From Desulfobacteraceae bacterium (GTDB taxonomy: Bacteria; Desulfobacterota; Desulfobacteria; Desulfobacterales; Desulfobacteraceae): a DNA stretch of 32,598 bases. Positions 24,379-32,598 of the stretch are shown piece by piece. Below the pieces are notes generated by a model. The model made no database searches. It was not told the origin of the DNA and worked only from the letters and a program-made list of their open reading frames with translations. The position numbers and the translations under genes were made by a program. Location of the stretch: contig JAFLJU010000218.1 in assembly GCA_022712835.1 (NCBI GenBank), forward strand, positions 1-32,598, written 5' to 3'. The first letter of the stretch is position 1; each line of letters opens with the position of its first letter.

Positions 24379-25911
24379 ATGACCCAAAAAATAATTCTAA
24401 ACGGAGAGAAGTTTCAGTTGGAAGAGCTTCTTGCCATTGCACGCCAGGGTGTGGAAGTAGCCATTTCCGTTGAATCGGAAGCAAGGATAAATAAAGCCAG
24501 ACAATTGGTGGAGAAATGGGTGAATGACGGCGTCAGAATATATGGGGTGACGACGGGTTTCGGGGCTTTGTCCAATGTGACCATCTCCCTTGAAGATACC
24601 AAAAAACTTCAGAAAAAGATTTTGTTAAGCCATTCCGCTGGCATGGGAAATCACGTGGAAGATGATGTGGTCAGGGCCATGATGGCCCTGCGTATCAATG
24701 ATTTTTGCCGGGGCAATTCTGGACTTCGCCTGGAAACCATTGAAAAATTGGCTGCCCTTTTAAACACCGGTATCATACCGGTGGTGCCGGAAAAAGGATC
24801 TGTGGGTGCCAGCGGGGATCTGGTGCCCATGGCCCATTTGTCTTTGGTTCTCATCGGAGAGGGAGAAGCCTTTGTGGACGGAGTGCGCATGACAGGTGCC
24901 AAAGCGCTTGCAAAAAAATCAATATCGCCCCTGGAATTGGCAGCAGGTGAAGGTCTTGCTTTGATCAACGGTACCCAGTTCATGATTGCTCTGGGGTGTC
25001 TTGCCCTCCATGATGCCTTGAATTTGTGTAAGCATGCCGACATCGCGGCCAGTATGAGTCTTGAAACCCTCATGGGAACCCGAAGCGCCTTTGATCCCAG
25101 GATTCACAGGGCCCGTCCACATATAGGCCAGATGAAGGCCGCCCAGAACATGCTCAAGATGACAGAGAATTCAGAAATCATCTCCTCCCACCAGGATTGC
25201 TCCCAGGTCCAGGATGCCTATACCCTGAGGTGCTCTCCCCAGGTCCATGGGGCTTCCTGGGATGCCTTTTCTTATGTGGAACGGGTGATCCGGGTGGAAA
25301 TGAATTCCTCCACGGAAAACCCCCTTATTTTTCCTGAATCCGAAGAATTTTTATCGGGTGGTAATTTCCATGGTCAGCCCCTGGCCCTGGCCTGTGATTT
25401 TCTGGGCATTGCCATAGCCGAGCTTGCCAATATTTCCGAACGGCGTATTGAACGGCTGGTCAATCCTCAATTATCAGGGCTTCCGGCCTTTTTGGTGGAG
25501 GATGGGGGGCTCAATTCCGGGTTTATGATTGCCCAGTATGCCGCAGCTTCCCTGGTTTCAGAAAACAAGGTGCTTGCCCATCCGGCTTCCGTGGATTCCA
25601 TTCCCACCTCAGCCAACAAGGAAGACCATGTGTCCATGGGGGCCTTTGCCGCCAGAAAGTGCCGTAATATTGTGGACAATACTGAGAATGTGATTGCCAT
25701 TGAACTGCTTTGCGGGGCCCAGGCCATTGATCTGTTTACCAATTTCAAGGCAGGGGACGGAACCCTGGCAGCCTATGAGGTGATCAGAGGAAAGGTGGAT
25801 TATAGAACGGAAGATAGGCTTTTGTCCGACGATATTGCCAAGGTCAAGCAATTGCTCCGGGACGGCAGCATTGTGAGAGCTGTGGAGGCCAAGGTCGGCA
25901 CCCTGTATTAA
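24379..25911 (+). CDS. hutH: Histidine ammonia-lyase
   Basis: A 510-residue enzyme converting L-histidine to urocanate and ammonia, the first step of histidine breakdown. The Ala144-Ser145-Gly146 triad that cyclises into the MIO electrophile is intact within GSVGASGDLVPMAHL. The N-terminal YGVTTGFGALSN block with the catalytic tyrosine, the QDCSQVQDAYTLRCSPQVHG segment, SSTENPLIF and the EDHVSMGAFAARK block are all present. Length matches the family (about 510). A GAGG ribosome-binding site lies 5 nt before the ATG. The start is further supported by the usual N-terminal L-NGE-x-(F/L)xLEEL pattern. It is downstream of hutC with tandem repeats between. No urocanase, formiminoglutamate hydrolase or transferase follows. 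Confidence 0.97.
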   Translation: MTQKIILNGEKFQLEELLAIARQGVEVAISVESEARINKARQLVEKWVNDGVRIYGVTTGFGALSNVTISLEDTKKLQKKILLSHSAGMGNHVEDDVVRAMMALRINDFCRGNSGLRLETIEKLAALLNTGIIPVVPEKGSVGASGDLVPMAHLSLVLIGEGEAFVDGVRMTGAKALAKKSISPLELAAGEGLALINGTQFMIALGCLALHDALNLCKHADIAASMSLETLMGTRSAFDPRIHRARPHIGQMKAAQNMLKMTENSEIISSHQDCSQVQDAYTLRCSPQVHGASWDAFSYVERVIRVEMNSSTENPLIFPESEEFLSGGNFHGQPLALACDFLGIAIAELANISERRIERLVNPQLSGLPAFLVEDGGLNSGFMIAQYAAASLVSENKVLAHPASVDSIPTSANKEDHVSMGAFAARKCRNIVDNTENVIAIELLCGAQAIDLFTNFKAGDGTLAAYEVIRGKVDYRTEDRLLSDDIAKVKQLLRDGSIVRAVEAKVGTLY

Positions 25912-25981
25912 ATCGGGTACTGGTTGTGTTGACCACCTGTTACTTGACCTGTGGTTTGACCCATGTGGATTGGAGAATGAA

Positions 25982-26710
25982 TCAGGTAAGTCTGATAAGT
26001 TGCATGTTTCCCCATAGTCCGATCTTTTCGTTTTTTATGATGACAATCCCCTGGATCCCCTGGATCTGTTGCCCGAGATGGAGGGCCTTTTCAATGTCGT
26101 CTTCATCTTTTACCATGTTGCAAAGGGCGGTGGCCGCTGCATCTGCCAGGCAGCAGGAGGGGGCCATGATGCTCACTGCATCTGCTGTTCCAAAACTTTT
26201 GGAATGGCCCAGGGTGCCCGACGAGGTGCACATGGCAAAGGCAGCTTCCTGTGGTGCCACCTTTATCCCCATGGTCATGCTTAAGGGGGAATTGGCGGCA
26301 TAAATACTGAACACGGTATCACTTTCTGACCGGATAAAAATATCCCCCCCGTTTTCCACCAGAATTTCCGGGGACATCTCCAGAAGATCCCGCCCGACAT
26401 ACTCGGCCATTGCCCCGGCCACGGCAGCCATGGGGCCGACATCTGCAAGCTGTGCGGCCTTCATCATATCCATGATAATGCCAGGAACAAAGGAAGGGGG
26501 TGGCAATGGAGACAGGGAGGTTGCAAATTCAGGGTATTGGCGGATATGGGTTTCAATATATAGTCGGTATTTTAAGGCCGCCCGGATGGCAGCATCCGTC
26601 AGGTCGGTCACGGCCTGGATATTTAAATTGGTCTCTTTGACGGTTATATCAAAGGAAACAAGTCCCTTTTTTTGGTGCTGGCTGCGGTAAACTCCTCTGT
26701 TCTCAAACAT
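25982..26710 (-). CDS. UPF0280 family protein (ApbE-like fold)
   Basis: A 242-residue protein of the UPF0280 family, a conserved group of unknown function related in fold to the flavin transferase ApbE. Recognisable blocks are GPMAAVAGAMAEYVG, EILVENGGDIFIR, GTADAVSIMAPSCCLADAAATAL and the GIKVAP turn. The N-terminal FDITVKETNLNIQA is also typical. The ATG at 26710 overlaps the dGTPase stop (ATGTTTGA, 8 nt), so the two are translationally coupled. A TTG two codons earlier is a less likely start. It is the last gene of the rpoH-side run and converges with hutH. ApbE-like chemistry is not established for this family, so no reaction is assigned. Confidence 0.85.
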   Translation of the reverse strand: MFENRGVYRSQHQKKGLVSFDITVKETNLNIQAVTDLTDAAIRAALKYRLYIETHIRQYPEFATSLSPLPPPSFVPGIIMDMMKAAQLADVGPMAAVAGAMAEYVGRDLLEMSPEILVENGGDIFIRSESDTVFSIYAANSPLSMTMGIKVAPQEAAFAMCTSSGTLGHSKSFGTADAVSIMAPSCCLADAAATALCNMVKDEDDIEKALHLGQQIQGIQGIVIIKNEKIGLWGNMQLIRLT

Positions 26711-27872
26711 GGTCAATATAAACCGGTTTGAGATGGGGCGGTGCCTGGCGGATGAAATAGGAATCGGTCATGCCGGAAATAAAATCCCGGACAATCTCGG
26801 GATGGGTATGATCACTTGTATACCCTTCTGCCATACCGTTTATAAATTTTGTGAAAATATCCGAGGTCTCACGGCCGTGTTCAAGGTCGGACAGATAGTG
26901 TTCAAACAGATAGTTAAAAATCTCCTCAATGGAAGACAAATGTCGTTTGATCATCGGATTTTTGTAAATATAGCCATAATTAAATTGTTTTAGTTTTTTC
27001 AATCCTTCGGATATGGGATCTGAAAAACCGATGAAGGGCTGGCCAAGGCTGTTGTGGATCAGGTCCGTCACCAGATTGAAGACAATGGTGCCGTTGGTCT
27101 GGCCCAGGGTTTGTTTGCACTCGGGGGGCACCTGGTCCCGGGTAACCAGCCCTAAGCGGATGGCATCCTCCAGATCCCGGCCGATATAGCTGATGGTATC
27201 GGCCATTCTGACCACACATCCTTCCATGGTCATGGGAATTTCATTGCAGACCCGGTCTTGTTTAATGGCCTGGACCATGGCATCAAACTCTTTGAGGGTG
27301 CGATTTTTTTTGGGGATCAGACGTTTGGAGTGGGCCTCTCCGTTGTGGCAGACAATAGCATCCATGGTCTGGAGGCAAAGGTTCCAGCCTTGTCCTTGTT
27401 TTTCAATTCGATCTAAAAACTGGATACTCTGAAGGGGGTGGTGGAAGTGTCCGGCTCCCCTAGCATGGGTCAGTTTTGACAAAAAAACTTCGCCGTCATG
27501 GCCAAAAGGCGCATGGCCAATATCATGTCCCAGGGATGCCGCTTCAATAAGATCCTCATTTAACCCAAGGTACCGGCCAATGGTCCTGGCCACACGCGAT
27601 ACCAGCTGAACATGGAGAACCCGGTGGGTGAGGTGGTCATTTTTGATAAGGGAAAACACCTGGGTTTTATCGATATACCGGGTAAAGGACATGGAGTTGA
27701 GTATCCGGTCGGCATCGATGCTAAAGGCCTGGCGGTATTCATTTTCGGCATGGGGTTCCGGTCTTCGCCTTTGGGCGGTGTGGGAAAAACAAGCCAGTTC
27801 ACCTAAGTTTTCTTTTTCCCGAAGGGTTAGAAAACATTTAAGTTCCCTGGCTTTTTTAAAGTTATCATTCAA
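26703..27872 (-). CDS. dgt: dGTPase-like HD-domain deoxynucleotide triphosphohydrolase
   Basis: A 389-residue HD-superfamily protein resembling deoxyguanosinetriphosphate triphosphohydrolases, which cut dNTPs to deoxynucleoside and tripolyphosphate. HD residues are visible: a histidine in DHLTHRVLHV (about H83), H116-D117 in SLGHDIGHAPFGHDGE, and a late aspartate in RMADTISYIGRD. The N-terminal RRRPEPHAENEYRQAFSIDADRILNSMSFTRYIDKTQVF is the dGTPase entry block. To keep this block a TTG start is needed; the next in-frame ATG would remove it. The Shine-Dalgarno is weak and the Mrp stop is 10 bp upstream, so coupling is likely. The shorter, dGTPase-like (type 2) subgroup fits better than the E. 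coli 505-residue enzyme. Exact dNTP preference is unknown. Confidence 0.87.
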   Translation of the reverse strand: MNDNFKKARELKCFLTLREKENLGELACFSHTAQRRRPEPHAENEYRQAFSIDADRILNSMSFTRYIDKTQVFSLIKNDHLTHRVLHVQLVSRVARTIGRYLGLNEDLIEAASLGHDIGHAPFGHDGEVFLSKLTHARGAGHFHHPLQSIQFLDRIEKQGQGWNLCLQTMDAIVCHNGEAHSKRLIPKKNRTLKEFDAMVQAIKQDRVCNEIPMTMEGCVVRMADTISYIGRDLEDAIRLGLVTRDQVPPECKQTLGQTNGTIVFNLVTDLIHNSLGQPFIGFSDPISEGLKKLKQFNYGYIYKNPMIKRHLSSIEEIFNYLFEHYLSDLEHGRETSDIFTKFINGMAEGYTSDHTHPEIVRDFISGMTDSYFIRQAPPHLKPVYIDHV

Positions 27873-27882
27873 GATATTTTGC

Positions 27883-28758
27883 TTACAATTGTTTTAGAAT
27901 ATTGTCCACAATCGTATCAAATGCCGTTGTGAATTCTGTTGTGGTATCTTCAAACATCATGGGGACCCCGTTGTCTCCAGAAGCCACTACCCGAGTGTCA
28001 AAGGGCAGGGAGCCTAAAAACTCAAGTCCCTGGGATTTTGCAGTTTTTTCACCGCCTCCGTTTTTAAACAGGTCTATACCTTCGTTGCAATGGGGGCATT
28101 TAAAGGCCGCCATGTTTTCCACAAGGCCAAGGGTTTTCATTTTAACCGTCTTACAAAAAGAAATGGATTTTCTGACATCGGACAAGGCCACTTCCTGGGG
28201 AGTGGTGACAATTACTCCCAGGGCTTCTGGGATGTTCTGGACAACCGTAAGAGGCTCGTCTCCTGTGCCCGGGGGGGCATCAATGATCAAAAAATCAAGG
28301 TCACCCCATTCCACATTGCCGATAAATTGTTGGATCATCCCTGTTTTGGCCGGTCCCCGCCAGATGATGGCCTGGTCCTTGTCCTGCATCAGTGCCTGGA
28401 CTGACACCACTTTGAGGTTTTCATTAACCTGTTTGGGCATGAGTCGTTGCTGGTCCGGGCTGATATCTAAAAGCTCGGTTAATCCCAGCATATGGGCAAT
28501 GGAAGGGCCGTGGACATCCACATCCATGAGGCCGGTTTTATAGCCTTTCTTAGACAAACTGGCGGCCAGGTTTGCGGATACCGAGCTTTTCCCCACACCG
28601 CCTTTTCCGCTTAGAATAAAGATCTTGTGTTTGATCTTGCCCAGGGAATCCTTGATCATTGCCTGCTGCTCTTTTTGTTTGTCGGCCATATCACCACCGC
28701 CACCCTGGGAAGGGCAGCCGCTGCTTTTTTTTGCGGTATCTACATTTTCGTGAATCAT
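27883..28758 (-). CDS. Mrp/NBP35-family Fe-S cluster carrier ATPase
   Basis: A 291-residue P-loop protein that carries 4Fe-4S clusters to apo-enzymes in the cytoplasm. The deviant Walker A GKGGVGKS is at residues 51-58. The switch I region MDVDVHGPS and the DAPPGTGDEPL block are intact. C221 and C224 (KCPHC) form the bridging-cluster CxxC at the dimer interface. The N-terminal extension holds a cysteine and a glycine run (GCPSQGGGG). An AAAGGAG ribosome-binding site supports the ATG. It is followed closely by the dGTPase gene. The N-terminal DUF59 domain found in some Mrp proteins is absent. Confidence 0.92.
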   Translation of the reverse strand: MIHENVDTAKKSSGCPSQGGGGDMADKQKEQQAMIKDSLGKIKHKIFILSGKGGVGKSSVSANLAASLSKKGYKTGLMDVDVHGPSIAHMLGLTELLDISPDQQRLMPKQVNENLKVVSVQALMQDKDQAIIWRGPAKTGMIQQFIGNVEWGDLDFLIIDAPPGTGDEPLTVVQNIPEALGVIVTTPQEVALSDVRKSISFCKTVKMKTLGLVENMAAFKCPHCNEGIDLFKNGGGEKTAKSQGLEFLGSLPFDTRVVASGDNGVPMMFEDTTTEFTTAFDTIVDNILKQL

Positions 28759-28813
28759 AATATCAACTATCTCCTTTGGGGAATTTTAATGGGTTAAACT
28801 TTTCAAATAATGA

Positions 28814-29599
28814 TCATGATCCAGACTCTGTCAACCTGAATACAGACTCTTTTATGGGGGGATTTGGGATAAATCGAATAAGGCTTAGAAGGATCTTACG
28901 GCCTGCAACACCCTGAATTAAAAGGGTCGCAGGAATACGACTTTGTCCATGGGTCTGGTAGTCAAGATAGGTGATGTCATAGAGGGGGGTGTTGTCTGAG
29001 CTTAAAGAGACCAATCGTTGCACTTGATTGTGTTCATCCACATAAAGCTGTTGGCGGGTGGATTTAAAGTTTTGTGATAGAACGACAGGGGGCAAGGTGT
29101 TTTTGTTCGGTTCAAACCAAGCATTGTCAAAATCTTCTAAAGGGATGCGTCCCAGTAGAAGGGCTGTCAACCCGGACAGCTTCATTGGGATCTGTATAAA
29201 CTTTTCCAGATCCGGATCACTTGAAAGTGTGGTATGGGGGGGGTGTTCTCCTGTGTGGGAGATAAAGGTCACATGTTCGCCTGTGGCCACAATGGTTTCA
29301 ACCGGATGGCCCGATACAAGAAGGGTGATCCTGAGCCGGTTGGGGGCTTGTGCTGCCCATGCCAGTTTGAATTTGTCTTTCCGCTGGTGGGTTGTAACTT
29401 CTACCCATCCGGTTCCCTTGGAAGATAGTATATCCTGGTTTAAGGATCTGGTACTCTTGGCAAGGAGGCTGGCTTTTTTATCCAAGGTCGGGTCCGTTTG
29501 GGGTTTAAGGGGGGTACATCCGGAAATAACTAACAGGAAAATAAAACCCGTGCCCAGAAAAATCAGGGGGGAAAAGACCCCACAAAGCCTATTCTTCAT
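28814..29599 (-). CDS. Outer-membrane-type lipoprotein, LolA/LolB-like fold (DUF4292-like)
   Basis: A 261-residue lipoprotein. Residues 8-27 are hydrophobic and end in the lipobox VISG-C28, so Cys28 should be lipidated. There is no Asp at +2 (next residues TPLKPQ), which suggests sorting to the outer membrane. The mature part contains GTGWVEVTTHQRKDKFKLAW, RLRITLLVSGHPVETIVATGEHVTFISH and YLDYQTHGQSRIPATLLIQ. This beta-rich pattern recalls LolB/DUF4292 lipid-binding proteins. The ATG at 29599 overlaps the stop of the upstream TPR gene (ATGAAGAATAG, 11 nt). I prefer it to a TTG 24 nt earlier. The TPR neighbour suggests a joint envelope role. Family assignment is moderate. Confidence 0.72.
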   Translation of the reverse strand: MKNRLCGVFSPLIFLGTGFIFLLVISGCTPLKPQTDPTLDKKASLLAKSTRSLNQDILSSKGTGWVEVTTHQRKDKFKLAWAAQAPNRLRITLLVSGHPVETIVATGEHVTFISHTGEHPPHTTLSSDPDLEKFIQIPMKLSGLTALLLGRIPLEDFDNAWFEPNKNTLPPVVLSQNFKSTRQQLYVDEHNQVQRLVSLSSDNTPLYDITYLDYQTHGQSRIPATLLIQGVAGRKILLSLIRFIPNPPIKESVFRLTESGS

Positions 29600-31373
29600 T
29601 GAGTTTTTCTGTAAGCTTCTCAATTTTTTCCTTAAGCTCCCGGGTTAGCTTTTCTTTTTCCTTTTTCACAGCTTCTTTGTTTTCAACCTTCTGCTTTTTA
29701 ATATTGGCCAGTGCTTTCTTATAAGTGGTCAATGCCATTGTCAACTGCCCGTTTTTTTCATAGGCATCTGCCAGGTGACCTGCGATGATTGATTCAAAAT
29801 CACTTAATTGGGCGGCCCGTTCCAGGTAATGGACGGCCTTTTCATAGTCTTGCTTCTGGTAATAAACCCACCCCATGCTGTCAATGATATATCCGTCCTC
29901 TGGCTTTTGTTTCATGGCCCTTGAAATCAGGTCCAGGGCCTGATCTAATTTGATCCCCATGTCTGCATAGGTGTATCCCAGGTAATTCAGGGCACTGGCA
30001 TTCTCCGGGTCTATTTTGATCACTTTTTCCATGGTTGCAATGGTCTGCTTTTTGAGTCCTGCCTTATCCTGGATGGTTCCCAGCCGGAAAAGCAGGGTGG
30101 TATTGTCCGGGACTGTTTGCAGCCCATTTTCTATAAGGGTTATGGCTTTGTCATATTGGGCCTGATCTTCGTAAAAGGATGCCAGAAACGAGATGATATC
30201 GATATCTTTGGGATCTTTTTGGTATTGGTTTGTCAGCATTTGGATCGCTTGTTGGGGGTGTCCCAGATCCCGGTACAAGAATGCAATGCTCAACAGGGTT
30301 TTTTTGAATTGGGGATGGTCCGGTGTCACTTTGAGGTAATGCTGGATGGCGGTTTCCTTTTTTTCCACAGCTTCATAGGCCATGCCGGTAAAAAAATTTA
30401 AATTGGCATTGTCAGGATCAGCCTTGATCAGCTGGGAAAATACAATGACGGCATCCTGATATCGTTTTTCAGAAAGAAATGTATCCACTGCCGACATGAC
30501 CAGGCGGGGGGTCTCTTTGGCTTCATGGCCCAGCTCCTCAAACAGGGAGGCGGCTTTTTTCTTTTCATTATTTTTGTAATAGAAAAGGGCCATCTCAAGG
30601 ACTGCCCGGTCATTTTCCGGTTCAATCTCAAGGATTTTTTCATAGGATTCAAGGATCTGTTTCTTGTGGTTTCCCCCCCCCTGTTTTTCATAAATCTCAA
30701 TCAACCTGAACCGAGGTTCCACAAGTTCCGGCTCCAATTCAATGCTTTTTAAGAAAGCATCTTTTGCCGGGTCCTGGTGATCCATTAACAAATGTGCTTC
30801 CCCGAGGTAAAAATGGGCAACATAATAATCCGGGAGTTGTTCCGCCATCCGGGAGAACAGATCAAGGGATTCCTGGGAATTTTGATTGTCCATATAGATC
30901 TTGCCAAGGCGAAGGTAGGTTTCCTTGTTCTTGGGATCCAGTGTGAGTATCTTTTTTAAAAGGCCTTCCAATTGGGCTTCTTGCCCGGATGGTTTGATCA
31001 ACCGGACCAGGAGTAGCAGATTGTCCGCGTTTTCCGGGTCCTGATTCACAAGGGTCTGCGCCATTTCCAGGGCTTGGGCATCATTTTTCTGCACCAGATA
31101 GAGCCCAATCAATTCTCTTTTTAAAAAGGCAGATTTTTTATCCCTTTCAATGGCTTTTTCCAGGGACTCGATGGCCTCGGGGATTTCATCCTTTTGGGCA
31201 TGTAATCTGTACTCAAGGTAAAAATATGTGGCAGATGTTTGGGATTCTTTCCGGGCAATATCTTCCAGAAGGCTCGACCCCTGGGGGCCTGAAGTGGTTT
31301 TGCCCTGGTTGCATCCAGAAATGGATATCAATAAAACGAGACATAAAAAGATCCAGACAGATTGTTTTTTCAT
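29589..31373 (-). CDS. TPR-repeat lipoprotein
   Basis: A 594-residue protein with a lipoprotein signal peptide (MKKQSVWIFLCLVLLISISG, Cys21) followed by about 12-14 tetratricopeptide repeats over residues 45-560. Typical repeat cores are AIESLEKAIERDKKSAFLKR, YYVAHFYLGEAHLLMD, DNTTLLFRLGTIQDKAG and ALNYLGYTYADMG. The tail is a highly charged lysine/glutamate coiled coil. The frame runs further up to 31445, but that would overlap the rpoH stop. The ATG at 31373 places the signal peptide correctly and has AAGG about 11 nt upstream. TPR lipoproteins usually act as assembly scaffolds on the periplasmic face. The coupled LolB-like lipoprotein gene supports an envelope function. The partner is unknown. 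Confidence 0.85.
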   Translation of the reverse strand: MKKQSVWIFLCLVLLISISGCNQGKTTSGPQGSSLLEDIARKESQTSATYFYLEYRLHAQKDEIPEAIESLEKAIERDKKSAFLKRELIGLYLVQKNDAQALEMAQTLVNQDPENADNLLLLVRLIKPSGQEAQLEGLLKKILTLDPKNKETYLRLGKIYMDNQNSQESLDLFSRMAEQLPDYYVAHFYLGEAHLLMDHQDPAKDAFLKSIELEPELVEPRFRLIEIYEKQGGGNHKKQILESYEKILEIEPENDRAVLEMALFYYKNNEKKKAASLFEELGHEAKETPRLVMSAVDTFLSEKRYQDAVIVFSQLIKADPDNANLNFFTGMAYEAVEKKETAIQHYLKVTPDHPQFKKTLLSIAFLYRDLGHPQQAIQMLTNQYQKDPKDIDIISFLASFYEDQAQYDKAITLIENGLQTVPDNTTLLFRLGTIQDKAGLKKQTIATMEKVIKIDPENASALNYLGYTYADMGIKLDQALDLISRAMKQKPEDGYIIDSMGWVYYQKQDYEKAVHYLERAAQLSDFESIIAGHLADAYEKNGQLTMALTTYKKALANIKKQKVENKEAVKKEKEKLTRELKEKIEKLTEKLNEE

Positions 31374-31413
31374 GGAGTTCATGACCTTTTTTTGTGAAGG
31401 CTTTTTGGGGATT

Positions 31414-32376
31414 TTACTGGTTGTGATCATACATGTCAAAATCAACCATGTCTTTTTTGAAATACGCTTTCATTTTCTTTAAAATATTATTTTCAATCTG
31501 GCGAACCCGTTCCCGGGAAATGGAGTACTCTTCTCCAATCTGCTGAAGGGTCTTGGGAGTGTCGGAAAATATCCGTCGAACAAAGATATCTAACTCTCTA
31601 TCATTCAGGGTTTTTTTAAATTCGGCCACCTTGGTATGGAGAATCTCTTCGATTTCTTTTTTGGCGATCCTGTCTTCGGAGGAGTCGGTTTCCACATTGA
31701 TAAATTCAATCCGTTCGGTGTTGGAATCGTTTTTTAAGGGTTCATCCAGGGATAGATCCCAGTTGGCCAGACGCTGGTCCATATCCACTACCTCTTTTTC
31801 TGAGACCCCCAACCGTTCGGAAAGCAGTTTGGGTTTGGGATCATATCCCTGCTCAACCAACCGTGCTTTTTCCTTTTTCAGCCGGAAAAAAAGCTTCCGC
31901 TGTCCCTGGGTTGTGCCGATCTTTACCATGCGCCAATTGTCCATGATAAACTTTAAGATATAGGCCTTGATCCAGAAAGAGGCATAATATGAAAATTTGA
32001 CATTTTTATAGGGATTAAACTTTTTGACCGCCTGGACAAGCCCGATATTCCCCTCCTGGATCAGGTCCAAAAGATTTTGCATCCAGATTCGTTGGAATTC
32101 CAGGGCAATTTTTACCACCAGTCGCAGGTTGGATGTGGTCATGATATAGGCGGCTTCCTGGTCTTCCTCTTCCTGGATCCGTTTGCCCAGCTCAACCTCT
32201 TGATCTCGGTTTAAAAGCTTATACCGGTTGATTTCATTCAGATAGCTCTGAATGGGATCTGATTTAGCAATGGCCCTGGAGCTGGATGTTTTTACCTTGG
32301 ATAACGGAACATGGAAATCTCTTTTTGTCAGCCGTTTGGGTACCTCTGGTTTCTTTTGATCTATTTTTTTCTTCAT
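31414..32376 (-). CDS. rpoH: RNA polymerase sigma factor, RpoH (sigma-32)-like
   Basis: A 320-residue sigma-70-family factor. Region 1.2 (DPIQSYLNEINRYKLLNRDQE), region 2 (NLRLVVKIALEF, then LLDLIQEGNIGLVQAVKKFNPYKNVKFSYYASFWIKAYI), region 3 (LLSERLGVSEKEV) and region 4 (ELDIFVRRIFSDTPKTLQQIGEEYSISRERVRQIE) are all present. QRKLFFRLKK at the end of region 2 is the RpoH-box pattern linked to core binding in sigma-32 proteins. The short length and lack of region 1.1 also fit RpoH. Heat-shock control is inferred from family. AAGG lies 10-11 nt before the ATG. A TATACT-like -10 (32410-32415, minus strand) is upstream, with a poor -35. It heads the run that continues into the TPR lipoprotein. Confidence 0.88.
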   Translation of the reverse strand: MKKKIDQKKPEVPKRLTKRDFHVPLSKVKTSSSRAIAKSDPIQSYLNEINRYKLLNRDQEVELGKRIQEEEDQEAAYIMTTSNLRLVVKIALEFQRIWMQNLLDLIQEGNIGLVQAVKKFNPYKNVKFSYYASFWIKAYILKFIMDNWRMVKIGTTQGQRKLFFRLKKEKARLVEQGYDPKPKLLSERLGVSEKEVVDMDQRLANWDLSLDEPLKNDSNTERIEFINVETDSSEDRIAKKEIEEILHTKVAEFKKTLNDRELDIFVRRIFSDTPKTLQQIGEEYSISRERVRQIENNILKKMKAYFKKDMVDFDMYDHNQ

Positions 32377-32480
32377 TCAGTGAACCTTAGCATGTGTGGA
32401 TAAAAGTTGAGTATACCATTATCATGCTCTCTATAAAAGCAATATATTTTACAAATAATTACCATTCGATCATTTTTCTA

Positions 32481-32509
32481 TGGACAAGCGCGGACGTCTT
32501 TGATATAAG
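32481..32509 (+). promoter_or_regulatory. Promoter of the tRNA-Arg gene
   Basis: TGGACA (32481-32486), 17-bp spacer and TATAAG (32504-32509) lie 12 bp before the mature tRNA 5' end. The GC-rich block in the spacer (GCGCGG) is just upstream of the -10. Confidence 0.65.
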
Positions 32510-32521
32510 TCCTTCCTGTTT

Positions 32522-32598
<77 letters not shown>

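Noticed and set aside
25912..25981. ACCAC/GTGGT inverted repeat between hutH and UPF0280 as a terminator
   Set aside because: The arms are only 5 bp with a 14-nt loop and no T-run; too weak to call.
31374..31445. Longer TPR-protein start at 31445
   Set aside because: It would overlap the rpoH stop codon and bury the lipoprotein signal peptide 24 residues inside. The ATG at 31373 fits signal peptide and ribosome-binding site.

Overview
This 32.6 kb window is chromosomal DNA, most likely from an anaerobic, sulfate-reducer-like member of the Desulfobacterales (Desulfobacteraceae). That placement is inferred from gene content: a PaaK plus double-ACT pair, a CooT-type nickel protein, an FLVCR-like MFS carrier, a membrane-anchored reductive-dehalogenase-like Fe-S protein, a UPF0280 protein and an ExeA-type ATPase. 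No rRNA or taxonomic marker is present. Coding density is high and most genes lie on the minus strand.

Layout: (1) Positions 1-579 carry the C-terminal end of a sensor histidine kinase on the plus strand. A 17-bp perfect inverted repeat separates it from the next block. (2) 710-8312, minus strand, is a housekeeping run in transcription order LapA-like membrane protein, mutS, AMIN/N-acetylmuramoyl-L-alanine amidase, crotonase-family hydratase, phenylacetate-CoA ligase, double ACT protein. (3) 8475-10951, minus strand, is a compact set: ExeA-like ATPase, metallophosphoesterase, CooT, M23-like peptidase. (4) 11060-18319 is one giant two-module NRPS gene with the order A-T-C-C-A-T-TE. It has its own good promoter and sits just downstream of the 3' remnant of a sigma-54 activator. 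(5) 19357-20601, plus strand, is an FLVCR-like MFS transporter. (6) 20647-25911 is a histidine-utilisation locus. hutI and, behind it, the reductive-dehalogenase-like gene run leftward. hutC and hutH run rightward. An 18-bp HutC-type palindrome lies between the divergent halves. (7) 25982-32376, minus strand, is a second housekeeping run: rpoH-like sigma factor, TPR lipoprotein, LolA/LolB-like lipoprotein, Mrp-type Fe-S ATPase, dGTPase, UPF0280. (8) A tRNA-Arg(UCU) with a clear promoter closes the window.

The features most worth attention are these. The NRPS has two consecutive condensation domains with intact motifs, and a thioesterase whose nucleophile elbow reads G-F-C-R-Y-S. A corrinoid/Fe-S dehalogenase homologue lies in the hutI transcription unit behind the HutC operator. 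A LapA-like gene is cut short by a stop codon inside an 18-bp tandem repeat, with the frame open beyond it. Finally, at least seven loci carry short (12-18 bp) tandem duplications, which suggests frequent slipped-strand duplication in this genome.
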